Assembly (NCBI RefSeq): GCF_028368975.1
Contig: NZ_JAQNDM010000002.1
Coordinates: 1,798,001-1,862,000, forward strand
Direction of reading: 5' to 3'
From: Stigmatella ashevillena
GTDB taxonomy: Bacteria; Myxococcota; Myxococcia; Myxococcales; Myxococcaceae
DNA length: 64,000 nt
In this document: positions 43,245-51,832 of the stretch, piece after piece
Numbering within the stretch: position 1 is the first letter of the stretch
Layout: each line of letters starts with the position of its first letter
Notes under the pieces: generated by a model
The model's database searches: none
What the model was told of the DNA's origin: nothing
Seen by the model: the letters and a program-made list of their open reading frames with translations, nothing else
Program-made: the position numbers and the translations under genes

Positions 43245-44135
43245 CTATCCTCCGACGTTGCCGAACATGAACTGGAAGACGATGGGGCCGAAGAGCACCA
43301 TGAACACCGTGGGGAAGATGCAGGCGATCAGCGGAAAGAGCATCTTCACCGGCGCCTCGCCCGCCAGCTTCTCGGCGCGCTGCGTGCGGTCGATGCGCAT
43401 CTGCGTGGACTGGATGCGCAGCACCTTGCCGAGGCTGGTGCCCATCTTGTCCGCCTGGATGAGCGCGGTGACGAAGGTGGTGAGCGACGGCAGGTCCACC
43501 CGGAGGATCATCGCCTTGAGGGCCTCCTCGCGAGTCTTGCCCATCTTCAACTGCTTGAGGACGATCGACATCTCCTCCTTGAGCGGACCGGACTTGCCCT
43601 TCTCCACCACCTTGGAGAGCGCCGCGGTGAAGTCCAGGCCTGCTTCCACCGACAGCGTCAGCAGGTCCAGGTTGTAGGGCAGCGCCCGGGAGATCGCCAG
43701 GTGGCGCCGCTTCACCTGATCGTTCACCCAGATGGCCGGGTAGTACAGGCCGAACAAGGCCGCCAGGAGCGACCACGCCAGGTGCTGCGACAGCCCGTTG
43801 GCCAGGATCAGTCCCATGATCAGACCGATGACCAGGCCGATCTCCTGCAAGGCCATGATGTCCTCGGGCTTGTAGCCCGAAGGGTCTCCCGCCTTGATGA
43901 GCTTGCGGCGCATCTTGGACTCGTAGCCGGGCCACATGATGCGCCGGTTCACCGCGCCCATCTTGCGGATGGCCACCGAGCCCACGCCGCGAACGCCACC
44001 GGCGGACTCCTCGGCGACCTCGGAGACGAAGCCCTGGAAGAAGTTGTTGTAGATGCCGATGCCGAAGAAACCCGCTGCCGCTGCGGCGAACATCGCCGCG
44101 CCGACCAGCAGGATGGATGTGAAGATGTCCTGCAC
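43245..44135 (-). CDS. tadC: TadC-like type II secretion F-domain protein
   Basis: A 296-residue inner-membrane protein. An N-terminal TM helix and two central ones flank a cytoplasmic T2SSF helical domain (ALPYNLDLLTLSVEAGLDFTA and RVDLPSLTTFVTALIQADKMG, with GTSLGKVLRIQS), and a C-terminal TM pair ends FGPIVFQFMFGNVGG. Together with TadB it would form the platform of a Tad/Flp pilus or fibril assembly system. Its terminal GGAGGA is also the ribosome site of the next gene. Confidence 0.87.
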   Translation of the reverse strand: MQDIFTSILLVGAAMFAAAAAGFFGIGIYNNFFQGFVSEVAEESAGGVRGVGSVAIRKMGAVNRRIMWPGYESKMRRKLIKAGDPSGYKPEDIMALQEIGLVIGLIMGLILANGLSQHLAWSLLAALFGLYYPAIWVNDQVKRRHLAISRALPYNLDLLTLSVEAGLDFTAALSKVVEKGKSGPLKEEMSIVLKQLKMGKTREEALKAMILRVDLPSLTTFVTALIQADKMGTSLGKVLRIQSTQMRIDRTQRAEKLAGEAPVKMLFPLIACIFPTVFMVLFGPIVFQFMFGNVGG

Positions 44136-44145
44136 GGCCGCCTCC

Positions 44146-44991
44146 TTAGATATCGATGTTGACGATGCGGCGAATGATCAAGATGCCGAGGACTTCCATG
44201 ATGGCGATGACCGTCACCAGCACATAGCCGAACATGTGGTCCATCATCGGCTCCATCAGGTCGGGCCGCATCGAGTTGAGCACCATGCCCAGCACCGCGG
44301 GCATGGAGGCAACGATCCAGCCCTGCAGCTTGCCCTGGGAGGTGAGCGCGTCGATCTTCCCCTCCAAGCGGAAGCGCTCGCGGATCACCATGGAGATGGT
44401 CTCGAACATCTCCGCCATGTTGCCGCCGAGCTGGCGCGCGATGTTGGTGGACACCACGACCAGCTCCAGGTCGTCGCTGCCCACGCGCTTGCCCATGTTG
44501 ATGAGCGCCTCTTCCAGGGGCACGCCCAGCTTCACTTCCTTCACGAAGAGGCCGAACTCCTGCGACAGCGGCGGCAGCGCCTCACGCGCGACGTGCTCGA
44601 TGGCCTGCGGGAACGTGAGGCCCGCCTTGAAGGCGTTGGCCATGGCCTGCAGCGCATCCACCAACTGCACGTTGAACTTCTTGATGCGGCGCTTGCGGTA
44701 GTACTTCACCAGCAGCATCGGCAGGAAGAAGCCGAAGATGGTGGCCCCCACGCACATGATGGGGTTGAAGATGATGTAGGCCAGAATGCCCAGAAGGCAC
44801 ATCGACGCGATGTTGAGGATCAACATCTGCCGCGGGTCGATGAACAGGAACATGTCGCTCAAGTCGTTCATCGACTTGGTGACGTAGCGCTCCTGATATT
44901 GCTCGTAGGCCTTCGCGAGCACGGTGAAGATCACCAAGCTGAAAAAGAAGACCGAGCCGGTGACGAGGAGGAGGACGATTCCTGGCAGCAT
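44146..44991 (-). CDS. tadB: TadB-like type II secretion F-domain protein
   Basis: A 281-residue inner-membrane protein. It has the T2SSF domain in the middle (VQLVDALQAMANAFKAGLTF and IATNIARQLGGNMAEMFET-like text), preceded by TM helices (GIVLLLVTGSVFFFSLVIFT and IASMCLLGILAYIIFNPIM) and followed by a C-terminal TM helix. It is the partner of TadC, 10 bases downstream. It starts 50 bases after the cpaB stop. Confidence 0.87.
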   Translation of the reverse strand: MLPGIVLLLVTGSVFFFSLVIFTVLAKAYEQYQERYVTKSMNDLSDMFLFIDPRQMLILNIASMCLLGILAYIIFNPIMCVGATIFGFFLPMLLVKYYRKRRIKKFNVQLVDALQAMANAFKAGLTFPQAIEHVAREALPPLSQEFGLFVKEVKLGVPLEEALINMGKRVGSDDLELVVVSTNIARQLGGNMAEMFETISMVIRERFRLEGKIDALTSQGKLQGWIVASMPAVLGMVLNSMRPDLMEPMMDHMFGYVLVTVIAIMEVLGILIIRRIVNIDI

Positions 44992-45041
44992 GCGCGAACG
45001 TTCCCTTTAGCGGGCTGGACGCAAGGCGGTGGACAGAAGGA

Positions 45042-45854
45042 TCACGGCTGGACGGTCGCGCTCTTCTCGCCCGCGCCCTTGATGATCTGGATGATCTCGC
45101 GGCGCTTCTGCTCCAGCACGCGGGTACGCTCGCCGGACAGCAGCGTGCTGATGGTGGCGCGGCCGCGCTCCTCGATGAGGTCCACGTCGTCCTCGTTGCG
45201 CAGCGACAGCGTCAGGTTGCCCAGCTCCGAGGCCAGCACCAGGATCTCCGCCTCCTCGGGGATGACCAGCAGCGAGATGTTGGTGTAGTCGCGCTGGTTC
45301 TCCGGGATGAGGTTCACGTTCGTGGTACCGGTGATCTTTCCGGTGGCCAGCACGATGACGTTCTGGAGCAACGTCACCGCCACGCTCTCGTCCGTCTGCG
45401 GATCCCGGAAGGTGCCAATGACGTCCACGTGATCGTTGGGGCGGATCCAGCCACCCACGGAGGTGGTGGACTTGGCCTCGATGGTGACCGCGCGCCCCTT
45501 CTTCTGCACCTTGGTGGACAGGCGCTCGGCGGCCTTGGTCGTCTCGAACTGGCTCCAGAGCAACGGGTCGCCGGCCTGCAACGGCACGAGCACCTTCTGG
45601 TTCACCACGTAGTTGGCCGAGTCCGGCTTGACGACGGAGGAGGTGACGAACTGCTCAGGCACCGAGCGCTGGGAAATCATCTCGAAGGAGATGACAGAGC
45701 CTTCGGGGATGTCCTGGGCGGCCACCACCACCGGGACCAGGTTCCAGCCGCGGCGCACATCGGCTTCTTTCTTCTTGATGGCCGAGTAGGCAACGATACC
45801 GGCCAGCAGGCCCAGCACGAGCGCGACGACAAGCGGGGTCTTTCCCTTCAGCAT
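45042..45854 (-). CDS. cpaB: CpaB/RcpC-like Flp pilus assembly protein
   Basis: A 270-residue protein with one N-terminal TM helix (KTPLVVALVLGLLAGIVAYS) followed by a SAF domain (VVVAAQDIPEGSVISFEMIS) and the RcpC/CpaB beta domain (WIRPNDHVDVIGTF, TLLQNVIVLATG). CpaB is a periplasmic component of Tad systems, thought to work with the secretin. No secretin gene follows it here. It is the first gene after a good promoter and leads into tadB. Confidence 0.87.
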   Translation of the reverse strand: MLKGKTPLVVALVLGLLAGIVAYSAIKKKEADVRRGWNLVPVVVAAQDIPEGSVISFEMISQRSVPEQFVTSSVVKPDSANYVVNQKVLVPLQAGDPLLWSQFETTKAAERLSTKVQKKGRAVTIEAKSTTSVGGWIRPNDHVDVIGTFRDPQTDESVAVTLLQNVIVLATGKITGTTNVNLIPENQRDYTNISLLVIPEEAEILVLASELGNLTLSLRNEDDVDLIEERGRATISTLLSGERTRVLEQKRREIIQIIKGAGEKSATVQP

Positions 45855-45919
45855 TGCTCAGAACCTCAGACTGGCGAGGGAGTAAATACACAGGACGCAG
45901 GGCGTCCAAACGGGGTGGG

Positions 45920-45949
45920 ATGCTACCCGCCTGCTCCACTGAGTGTCAA
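45920..45949 (-). promoter_or_regulatory. Predicted promoter upstream of cpaB
   Basis: On the minus strand a consensus -35 TTGACA (45949-45944) is followed after 18 bases by TAGCAT (45925-45920). Transcription would start near 45913 with a leader of about 58 bases. It lies in the 197-base gap between the 46052 gene and cpaB, the largest gap in this block, so cpaB-tadB-tadC-FHA and the downstream genes probably have their own promoter. Confidence 0.55.
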
Positions 45950-46051
45950 AACCAGCGCACTTGCCGGTCGCGTAAGCCCTGGACATTCGAAGAGTCGATG
46001 GCCCGTCCACTCGCCTGGACAGCGTGCTGGGTGGGATGAGGCAGCCCCTAC

Positions 46052-46789
46052 TCAAGGCGATGGGCGCGCCGGGGGGTCCGGCAGATCCGGGTTGTAGAGG
46101 CCCCGCAGCACCAGGGGCGCACGGGTGTCATCCCGGAGGATCACCGGCGAGCCCCCCTCGAGTCCCACGAGCCGGAGTTCGAAGGAAGCCCCATCCGGGG
46201 ACACGTACACGAGCAGGCTCCCCGGAGCGAGCGGCTCTGGCAGCGCTTCCGGCGAGGCCGTCATCAGGGCCTGCGGGGGAACGCGCCGGAACACCCGGTC
46301 CCGTACCGCGATTCGAGCCTCTCCAGCGCGCTCGAGCGCGGCCCGCCAGGGCGCATGGGACACGGGTACCTCCCCCTTGTCCTGGAGCTGGCCCACCATG
46401 GCCCGCTGGACGCGCTGGCCCCACTGGATCAGCGCGATATGGAAAGCGGGTTCGGTCGGAGGTTCGGGAGGCGGCCTCCCCGCAGCCCCGAGCACGGCGC
46501 TGGCCCCTCCACCGAGGATGAGCCAGGACGCCGCCAAGGGGGCCGAACGTCCCCGGACCCAGGCCCACATCAGCCTCACCCCTCCCGCCACCGCCAAGAA
46601 CGAGCCCAGCAACAGCAGGGGCCGGGGGGGCTCCCCCAGGTGGTAGGGCACGCGAAGGGCGGAGAGAGCGTGCCGCCAGTCAGGGCTGGCCCCGGCCACA
46701 GCGCCTGCGGCGAAGCCGAGAAAGACGAGGGCGTGGAGCCACCGCAGAAGGGTTGGCGAGCGCCCGGAGGCCGCGGAACGCCCCGTCAC
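46052..46789 (-). CDS. Membrane protein in the Tad locus, unknown function
   Basis: A 245-residue protein starting at GTG 46789, which overlaps the stop of the small pilin-like gene (GTGA). Two or three hydrophobic helices occupy the N-terminal half (LHALVFLGFAAGAVAGA, LLLLGSFLAVAGGVRLMWAW, ASWLILGGGASAVLGAA). The C-terminal 120 residues are soluble and probably periplasmic, ending in a beta-rich part (LLVYVSPDGASFELRLVGLE). No family recognised. Position and coupling tie it to the Tad genes. Confidence 0.7.
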   Translation of the reverse strand: MTGRSAASGRSPTLLRWLHALVFLGFAAGAVAGASPDWRHALSALRVPYHLGEPPRPLLLLGSFLAVAGGVRLMWAWVRGRSAPLAASWLILGGGASAVLGAAGRPPPEPPTEPAFHIALIQWGQRVQRAMVGQLQDKGEVPVSHAPWRAALERAGEARIAVRDRVFRRVPPQALMTASPEALPEPLAPGSLLVYVSPDGASFELRLVGLEGGSPVILRDDTRAPLVLRGLYNPDLPDPPARPSP

Positions 46790-47016
46790 GGGAACGGCAG
46801 GTTCAGCACGAAGTAATAGGAGTCGTAGTAGATCTGATAGGACCTGAGGAACAGGTCGATGACGTTCATCTGCTGGTCCTCGCTCCACTGGATCTTGACG
46901 GTGGCTCCGATGACGAGCGCCACGAGCAGGACCCAGTTGAGCATGGAGTACTCGACCATGGCTTGGCCCCGCCAGCGGCGGCGCGAGGAACGGCTCAGGG
47001 TCTTCTCGGGCTTCAT
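46786..47016 (-). CDS. Flp/TadE-type prepilin-like small protein
   Basis: A 76-residue protein. A basic N-terminus (SRRRWRG) runs directly into QAMVEYSMLNWVLLVALVIG. G17-QAMV-EY fits the Flp prepilin processing pattern Gly/XXXXGlu-Tyr, with Glu and Tyr in the usual places before the hydrophobic helix. The remaining tail (MNVIDLFLRSYQIYYDSYYF) is rich in Tyr, Phe and Ile. It is a good candidate for the structural pilin or a minor pseudopilin. ATG 47016 overlaps the preceding stop. Confidence 0.75.
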   Translation of the reverse strand: MKPEKTLSRSSRRRWRGQAMVEYSMLNWVLLVALVIGATVKIQWSEDQQMNVIDLFLRSYQIYYDSYYFVLNLPFP

Positions 47017-47771
47017 GGGGCCTCCTCCTCCAGCCAGGGGAGCTGTGGGAACGCCTTGTCGACATACTCCAGACGCACCTGCGGTGTCTTCGCGTCCGGC
47101 AGGAGCATGCGCGCCTTGGCATTCACCCCGTACTCGACGACCTCGAGGGCGTGGGCGATCCGGGGAATCTCGATCTTGGCCAACTGGAGGATGGGAATCT
47201 CCCGGCTCAGCCAGGTGCGCTTGATGACCGTGCTCCGGTAGAGCAACTCAATGGGAACGGCGGTCACCGTACCGGCCGGGGTCATCAGGCGCGTCTCCTG
47301 CCCAGAGCGTATCACGGGAGTGGAGGGCCCCGCTCCGGGGGAAGTGGCGCGGGGACGCGGCGGGCGCTTCGCCAGCACGTGCTCGAGCGCCTCGGGCGAG
47401 TACTCCTGCGGCCGGTCGAACCCGATGGCGGCGATGAGGCGCGTCACCCCCCCGGCATCGAAGGCCACCCCCTGGCCCCGGGCCACCAGCATGCGAATCT
47501 GCGACAACGGGGCGCGCATCTCAGGGTGGGTGCCCATCTCCATCTCCACCCACAGGGCGTCGCGCCCCAGCCGGTCCTTCTCTTCCCCCACCACCGCCAG
47601 GCGCCAGTAGTGCACCCGGGCGCCGCCTCCATCGAGCCGGTACGTCACCCAGTCGCCGGCATGGGTAGAGCGCAGCCCCTTGGCGAGATGGTCGAGCAAG
47701 GACTTGCCGGGCATGGCCGCCCGTGCGGGAGCCGCCCCGAGCAGGAGAAGCACCAGCGCCAGCGCCCTCAT
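47013..47771 (-). CDS. Secreted protein in the Tad locus, unknown function
   Basis: A 252-residue protein with a signal peptide (MRALALVLLLLGAAPARA). The mature part begins AMPGKSLLDHLAKGL and contains WVTYRLDGGGARVHYWRLAVVG, suggesting a LolA-like or lipocalin-type beta fold, with a Pro-rich insertion near 140. No firm family. It overlaps its neighbours on both sides by 4 bases (ATGA), so it is strictly coupled within the Tad operon. Confidence 0.68.
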   Translation of the reverse strand: MRALALVLLLLGAAPARAAMPGKSLLDHLAKGLRSTHAGDWVTYRLDGGGARVHYWRLAVVGEEKDRLGRDALWVEMEMGTHPEMRAPLSQIRMLVARGQGVAFDAGGVTRLIAAIGFDRPQEYSPEALEHVLAKRPPRPRATSPGAGPSTPVIRSGQETRLMTPAGTVTAVPIELLYRSTVIKRTWLSREIPILQLAKIEIPRIAHALEVVEYGVNAKARMLLPDAKTPQVRLEYVDKAFPQLPWLEEEAP

Positions 47772-48568
47772 GGAGGGCTCCCTGGGCGAGCCTGCGCGGC
47801 CTTCTGCTGCCGCTCCCAGGCCTCCCGGCTCTGGCGCACGGCATCATCGTTGGGCACGGCATCCGGCCTGTCCGAGCCCATCCACATTTGAAGGATCGCG
47901 GTGGTCCCGGCATCCACCGGACTGAGCGTGGTGACCACCTGCTGCCCCTTCCGGGCGTGCTCCAGGGTGAAGCGCTGCTCGCCGCCCAGCTTGCCACCCG
48001 TCTGGCGGACCAACGAGAAGCCCTGCTGGGCCAGCCCCTCGGACACCTGCCGACGCACCGCTTCCAATTCCCCCTTCACCAGGGACGAGCGGCTCTGGGA
48101 GCCTCCGGGATCGTCCCGCGTGGTGATGTCCTGGCTGAAGAGGGTGCCCTCCAGCTTCACCAGTCCAGGCGCTTCCTTTCTCGGGGCGCGGACCCACAGG
48201 TCCCTCAGCACCGAGAAGCCCACCGTCTTGCCCAGGTGCTTGCGCAGCACCACGCCGCGCTGCAGCCCCTCGCGGGTGTAGAGCGCGGACACCACGGCCT
48301 CCTCCCGGAGGTCCCCCTCCACCACCGTGGGATAGCCCAATCCCCGCCAGTGCTTCTCGAAGTAGCCGGCCACCTTCTCCATCGTGTCGTCCGTGGTGAA
48401 GTATGCCAGCCGGTAGTACTCGCCCGAGATGACGAGATCCTGGCCGATGCGCGTATGCACGGCGCCTGGGTAGACGGGCAGCTCCTGCTCGGCGCCTGCG
48501 GTCCATGCCGCCAGCAGCACCCCGAGCAGCACGCCCCGGTGAAGCGCGCTACTCGCAGTTGACAACAT
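47768..48568 (-). CDS. Secreted protein in the Tad locus, unknown function
   Basis: A 266-residue protein from ATG 48568, overlapping the upstream gene by 20 bases. It has a signal peptide (LHRGVLLGVLLAAWTAGA) and a mature part starting EQELPVYPGAVHTRIGQDLV. The YPGA and YFTTDDTMEKVAGYFEKHW segments recall the small domain of secreted proteins that begin with a VPVYPGA-type strand. No enzyme motif is visible. It is probably periplasmic or outer-membrane associated and acts with the pseudopilin genes around it. Confidence 0.68.
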   Translation of the reverse strand: MLSTASSALHRGVLLGVLLAAWTAGAEQELPVYPGAVHTRIGQDLVISGEYYRLAYFTTDDTMEKVAGYFEKHWRGLGYPTVVEGDLREEAVVSALYTREGLQRGVVLRKHLGKTVGFSVLRDLWVRAPRKEAPGLVKLEGTLFSQDITTRDDPGGSQSRSSLVKGELEAVRRQVSEGLAQQGFSLVRQTGGKLGGEQRFTLEHARKGQQVVTTLSPVDAGTTAILQMWMGSDRPDAVPNDDAVRQSREAWERQQKAAQARPGSPP

Positions 48569-49739
48569 TGACGTTCGAGTCGCCACGGTTGGAAACCACG
48601 GGGGCCGAGGGATCATCGGACTGCGGGTTCTTGCAGCCCATGAAGTAGGCCCCCCGGGCCTTGAAGATCTTGATGTACTGGGACCGCTCGTAGGGCTGAT
48701 CCCGGAAGGGGGCCGTGTCGAAGCACTTGGGCCGGGGCCAATCGAGCTGGGAGAACTTGTCCAGGTTGTTGAGCCCGCCCTCGGCATCGGCGGGATAGGC
48801 CTCCACGCCGGTTTGAGGACCGATGCAGTCCCGGCTCCACGCCTCGTCCTCACCGGAGGGGGTAGGGCCGTAGTTGTGCGAGACGACGAAGGTCCCCAAG
48901 AACGCCGGGGCCACCTGACGGAGGAACGTCTCGAACTGCGCGATGATCCCCATGTGCTTCCGGAGCTCGTCCGCGACGCCCAGGAACACCATCCGGCTGA
49001 CCTGCTGGTAGATGCCATGGGGCATGTCATCGCTTCCGCCTCGGTGCGCGCCCGCGCGCCGCCCCCGGATGACCGCATCGCCTCCGTCCTCCATCGTCCA
49101 GGCGTCCGCATACAGGGAGAAGCGGCTCTTCAGGGCCAGGCTCTCCAGCTCCTTGCCTCCAAACATGTCCGTCTTGAAGAAGCCTTGAGCGCCGCCCTCG
49201 TCCAGGTAGTTCCGGGGAAGGAGCACGTTGTTGAAGCGCATGTCCACCTCCGCCGTGACCCAGCCCTTGGTGTTGAAGTCCCACGCACCCAGCATCCCAT
49301 TGCCCGCCCGGTTCAACGCCCCCACCGCCATGCTCGCGAACCCCTCGTCCGAGTTGCCGAGCACCAGCCCCTTCTCGAAGAAGCCGATCTCTTCGTTGCT
49401 CAAGGTCCCCTTCACATCGGAATACCGGGCGATGAAGTTGCCCGGCACCGCGTCCGGCTCCACCGAGTCCATGTCCTTGTAGCGCTCGAGCGCTTCGGCC
49501 ATGGCCTCCCGCTGGGCGGTGTCGAAGGCCTCGTCGTGCTTCGCCTTGGCGAAATCGCTCAGGGTATAGCTCGTCATCTCCCAGGCGGCGTAGCGCGCCA
49601 GCTCCTGGAGCTTGAGCTTCGCCCGCACCAGCTCGGTGAGGTACATGCTGAACATCAAGATCGCCACCAGCACCGGCACGATGAGGGCGAACTCGACCGT
49701 GGCGGTACCGCGCTGGGCGGATGAACGCAGCGGGCTCAA
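48549..49739 (-). CDS. TadE-like pseudopilin with large C-terminal domain
   Basis: About 396 residues. The N-terminus (SSAQRGTATVEFALIVPVLV) is a TadE-type prepilin segment, with Glu five residues into the mature helix. A long, mostly uncharacterised extracellular domain with six cysteines follows. No ATG or GTG is suitably placed; TTG 49739 overlaps the upstream TGA (TTGA), mirroring the ATGA couplings elsewhere in the operon. It is far longer than the 150-200 residues usual for TadE. Confidence 0.75.
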   Translation of the reverse strand: MSPLRSSAQRGTATVEFALIVPVLVAILMFSMYLTELVRAKLKLQELARYAAWEMTSYTLSDFAKAKHDEAFDTAQREAMAEALERYKDMDSVEPDAVPGNFIARYSDVKGTLSNEEIGFFEKGLVLGNSDEGFASMAVGALNRAGNGMLGAWDFNTKGWVTAEVDMRFNNVLLPRNYLDEGGAQGFFKTDMFGGKELESLALKSRFSLYADAWTMEDGGDAVIRGRRAGAHRGGSDDMPHGIYQQVSRMVFLGVADELRKHMGIIAQFETFLRQVAPAFLGTFVVSHNYGPTPSGEDEAWSRDCIGPQTGVEAYPADAEGGLNNLDKFSQLDWPRPKCFDTAPFRDQPYERSQYIKIFKARGAYFMGCKNPQSDDPSAPVVSNRGDSNVNVVNCE

Positions 49740-51829
49740 TGGGTGATGACCTTCTGCGGCATGTCCTTCAGCGCGCCGGGCAGCTTGTCCATCATCTGCC
49801 CCACGAAGGGCATGGTGTGCCGCCCTTGGTAGACGGACGCAAGGCGGGGACGCCAATACGGGTTGAAGAAATTCGGATGCTCGGCCCAGTTACCAGGGCG
49901 GTGGTAGTACGTCTGCCCGCGCGAGACGACGTTGAGCCCCTCGATGGCGGACAGGAACTTCATCCGCTTGTTCTGCATCTCCAGCGTGGGCGTCGCGGCG
50001 CTGAAGCGCCACTGCACCTTGCCCTCGTCGTTCAGGAGCGCGGGCGCATTGGAGCCCGTGCCCGCATGATCGGTGCCCCCCGCGTTCGTCACCTGCTCGG
50101 GCGTCTTGTGGAGCGCCACCCACGTGGAAGGCTGGTTGAAGTCATGCTTGTAACGCTCGGTGGCCTTCTCGGAGTCGGCCGAGCCTCCGCAGGTGTCGCC
50201 GTACTGGCCGGGCTCGAAGTGCATGAACGGAACGATCCCCTTCCAGGGATGGTTGCCATCCTCGGCGGGCATCACGTTGGCGGTGAAGACATCCAGCTTG
50301 GGGGCGAGGGGCGGACAGACGCCGAGCACCTCCAGCGCACACACCTCTTCCCGGTGCACGCCAATCTCCGACTCGGGCCCCCTCGGGGGATACAGCCGCT
50401 TCCAGGAGTCCCCCACGGGCTCGGTGGTGTGGTGGACACGCCAGTGCACACCGCCGTGCTCGTGGGAGTCCTCGTACTCGTTCATCGCCCAGATGCTGGT
50501 CTTCGTCGGGTGCTTGAACGGCAGGTAGTCGCTCTTGCCCTCCTTATAGCCTTTGCGAGGGTCTCCCCAGCACTCGCGGGGGTTGTCGCTGTCGCGGCAG
50601 GCCAGGGGGTTGCGCAGCCCAGGAAAGTTCGCCGGGCCGAATTTGATCCAGTAGAGGTCATCGGAGCCCAGGTTGTCGCCCTGCGCCAGCGCGCCGAGCG
50701 TGGGCTCGATGCCATCGTTCCAGTCCCGGATGGTGTTGCGCGGATCATAGGGCGTGGAGACCTTGCGGATCTTCGCGGCGTTGGGGTTGTTGTAGGTGAG
50801 GAACCGGGTCTGCCCGTACTTGGCGAAGCTGAAGATCGGCGTGTCGATGTCCGTGTTGAGCAGATCGCGGATGACGCCCAGACCATCGGGCAGGGGGATG
50901 AGGTCCCCCACCTTGCGTGAGGTGATGAAGCCCTCGGGGCAGGCACCGCCCCCCGCGTCACAGCCATAGCGCGTCCCGTTGGTGATGGTGGCCATGACGC
51001 GCTTGGCCCGCGCTTCTTTCTCCGCGTGCCGCCACCGGGTGGGATCGATGGGGGTGAAGGGATTGCGGCCCGCCCCCCCCTTGTCCACGTCGAGCGGGCG
51101 CGTGCCCGCCTCCCGGTAGTGGGCCTGATCGAACAGGCACAAGCTCAGCGCCCCCGAGGCAAGCTGGCCCAGCTTCGGGTCCACGTTCTTGTCATTGGCG
51201 AAGATGACGGTGTCCGTGGTCTGCGCCACGTGGGTGACGGTGGAGGCCATCACCGCCTGGGACGCAAAGAACATCACCCCGTTGAGCACCCGGTGGGTGG
51301 GAATCACCATCCTTCCCACGAGCTTGTCCGGGTTCAACGTGCGCAGCATCGTCTGGAAACCCTGGATGAGCTGCTTGAAGGTGCTCATGAACTTGTCGAT
51401 CACCTTGAGGATCTGCCCCAGGTAGGGCACCAGGTTTTCGAGCACGACACAGGCCACGGTCCAGAACGGCCCATCGGCATCTCCCGCGCACGGGTTGATG
51501 GTCCTCATGAACCCGTAGATGTCAGTGACGAAGGCCTCGGCGAAGTAGATGAGCGACAGCAGCGACTGCCACATCATGGCCGAGACGTAGTGGGAGACCT
51601 GGGTGCGGTTGGCGTAGGCGTAGAAGTTGAACGCCCGCGCCTCCATGGCCGCCATGGAGTAGGCCGCCGCATCCGCGGTGTTCTGCAGGCGGACACGCTC
51701 GTGCACGGTGTGGCCGATGTTCACGGTGGTGATGACCGCGATGGACATCACCAGCACCATCAAGGCAGCCATCACGAGCGCCTGTCCCTCCTGGCGCTGA
51801 AAGCTCTGACGAAGAACCCGGGTGAACAT
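49736..51829 (-). CDS. TadG/TadE-like large pseudopilin-type protein
   Basis: A 697-residue protein. The N-terminal Tad-type segment (QRQEGQALVMAALMVLVMSI followed by AVITTVNIGHTVHERVRLQN) matches the TadE/G N-terminal helix, with ADAAAYSMAAMEARAFNFYA after it as in TadG-like proteins. The remaining ~600 residues form a large Trp/Tyr/Asp-rich extracellular region with several cysteines and no recognised fold. It ends 3-4 bases into the next gene's start. It is probably surface exposed. Confidence 0.75.
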   Translation of the reverse strand: MFTRVLRQSFQRQEGQALVMAALMVLVMSIAVITTVNIGHTVHERVRLQNTADAAAYSMAAMEARAFNFYAYANRTQVSHYVSAMMWQSLLSLIYFAEAFVTDIYGFMRTINPCAGDADGPFWTVACVVLENLVPYLGQILKVIDKFMSTFKQLIQGFQTMLRTLNPDKLVGRMVIPTHRVLNGVMFFASQAVMASTVTHVAQTTDTVIFANDKNVDPKLGQLASGALSLCLFDQAHYREAGTRPLDVDKGGAGRNPFTPIDPTRWRHAEKEARAKRVMATITNGTRYGCDAGGGACPEGFITSRKVGDLIPLPDGLGVIRDLLNTDIDTPIFSFAKYGQTRFLTYNNPNAAKIRKVSTPYDPRNTIRDWNDGIEPTLGALAQGDNLGSDDLYWIKFGPANFPGLRNPLACRDSDNPRECWGDPRKGYKEGKSDYLPFKHPTKTSIWAMNEYEDSHEHGGVHWRVHHTTEPVGDSWKRLYPPRGPESEIGVHREEVCALEVLGVCPPLAPKLDVFTANVMPAEDGNHPWKGIVPFMHFEPGQYGDTCGGSADSEKATERYKHDFNQPSTWVALHKTPEQVTNAGGTDHAGTGSNAPALLNDEGKVQWRFSAATPTLEMQNKRMKFLSAIEGLNVVSRGQTYYHRPGNWAEHPNFFNPYWRPRLASVYQGRHTMPFVGQMMDKLPGALKDMPQKVITH

Positions 51830-51832
51830 GGC

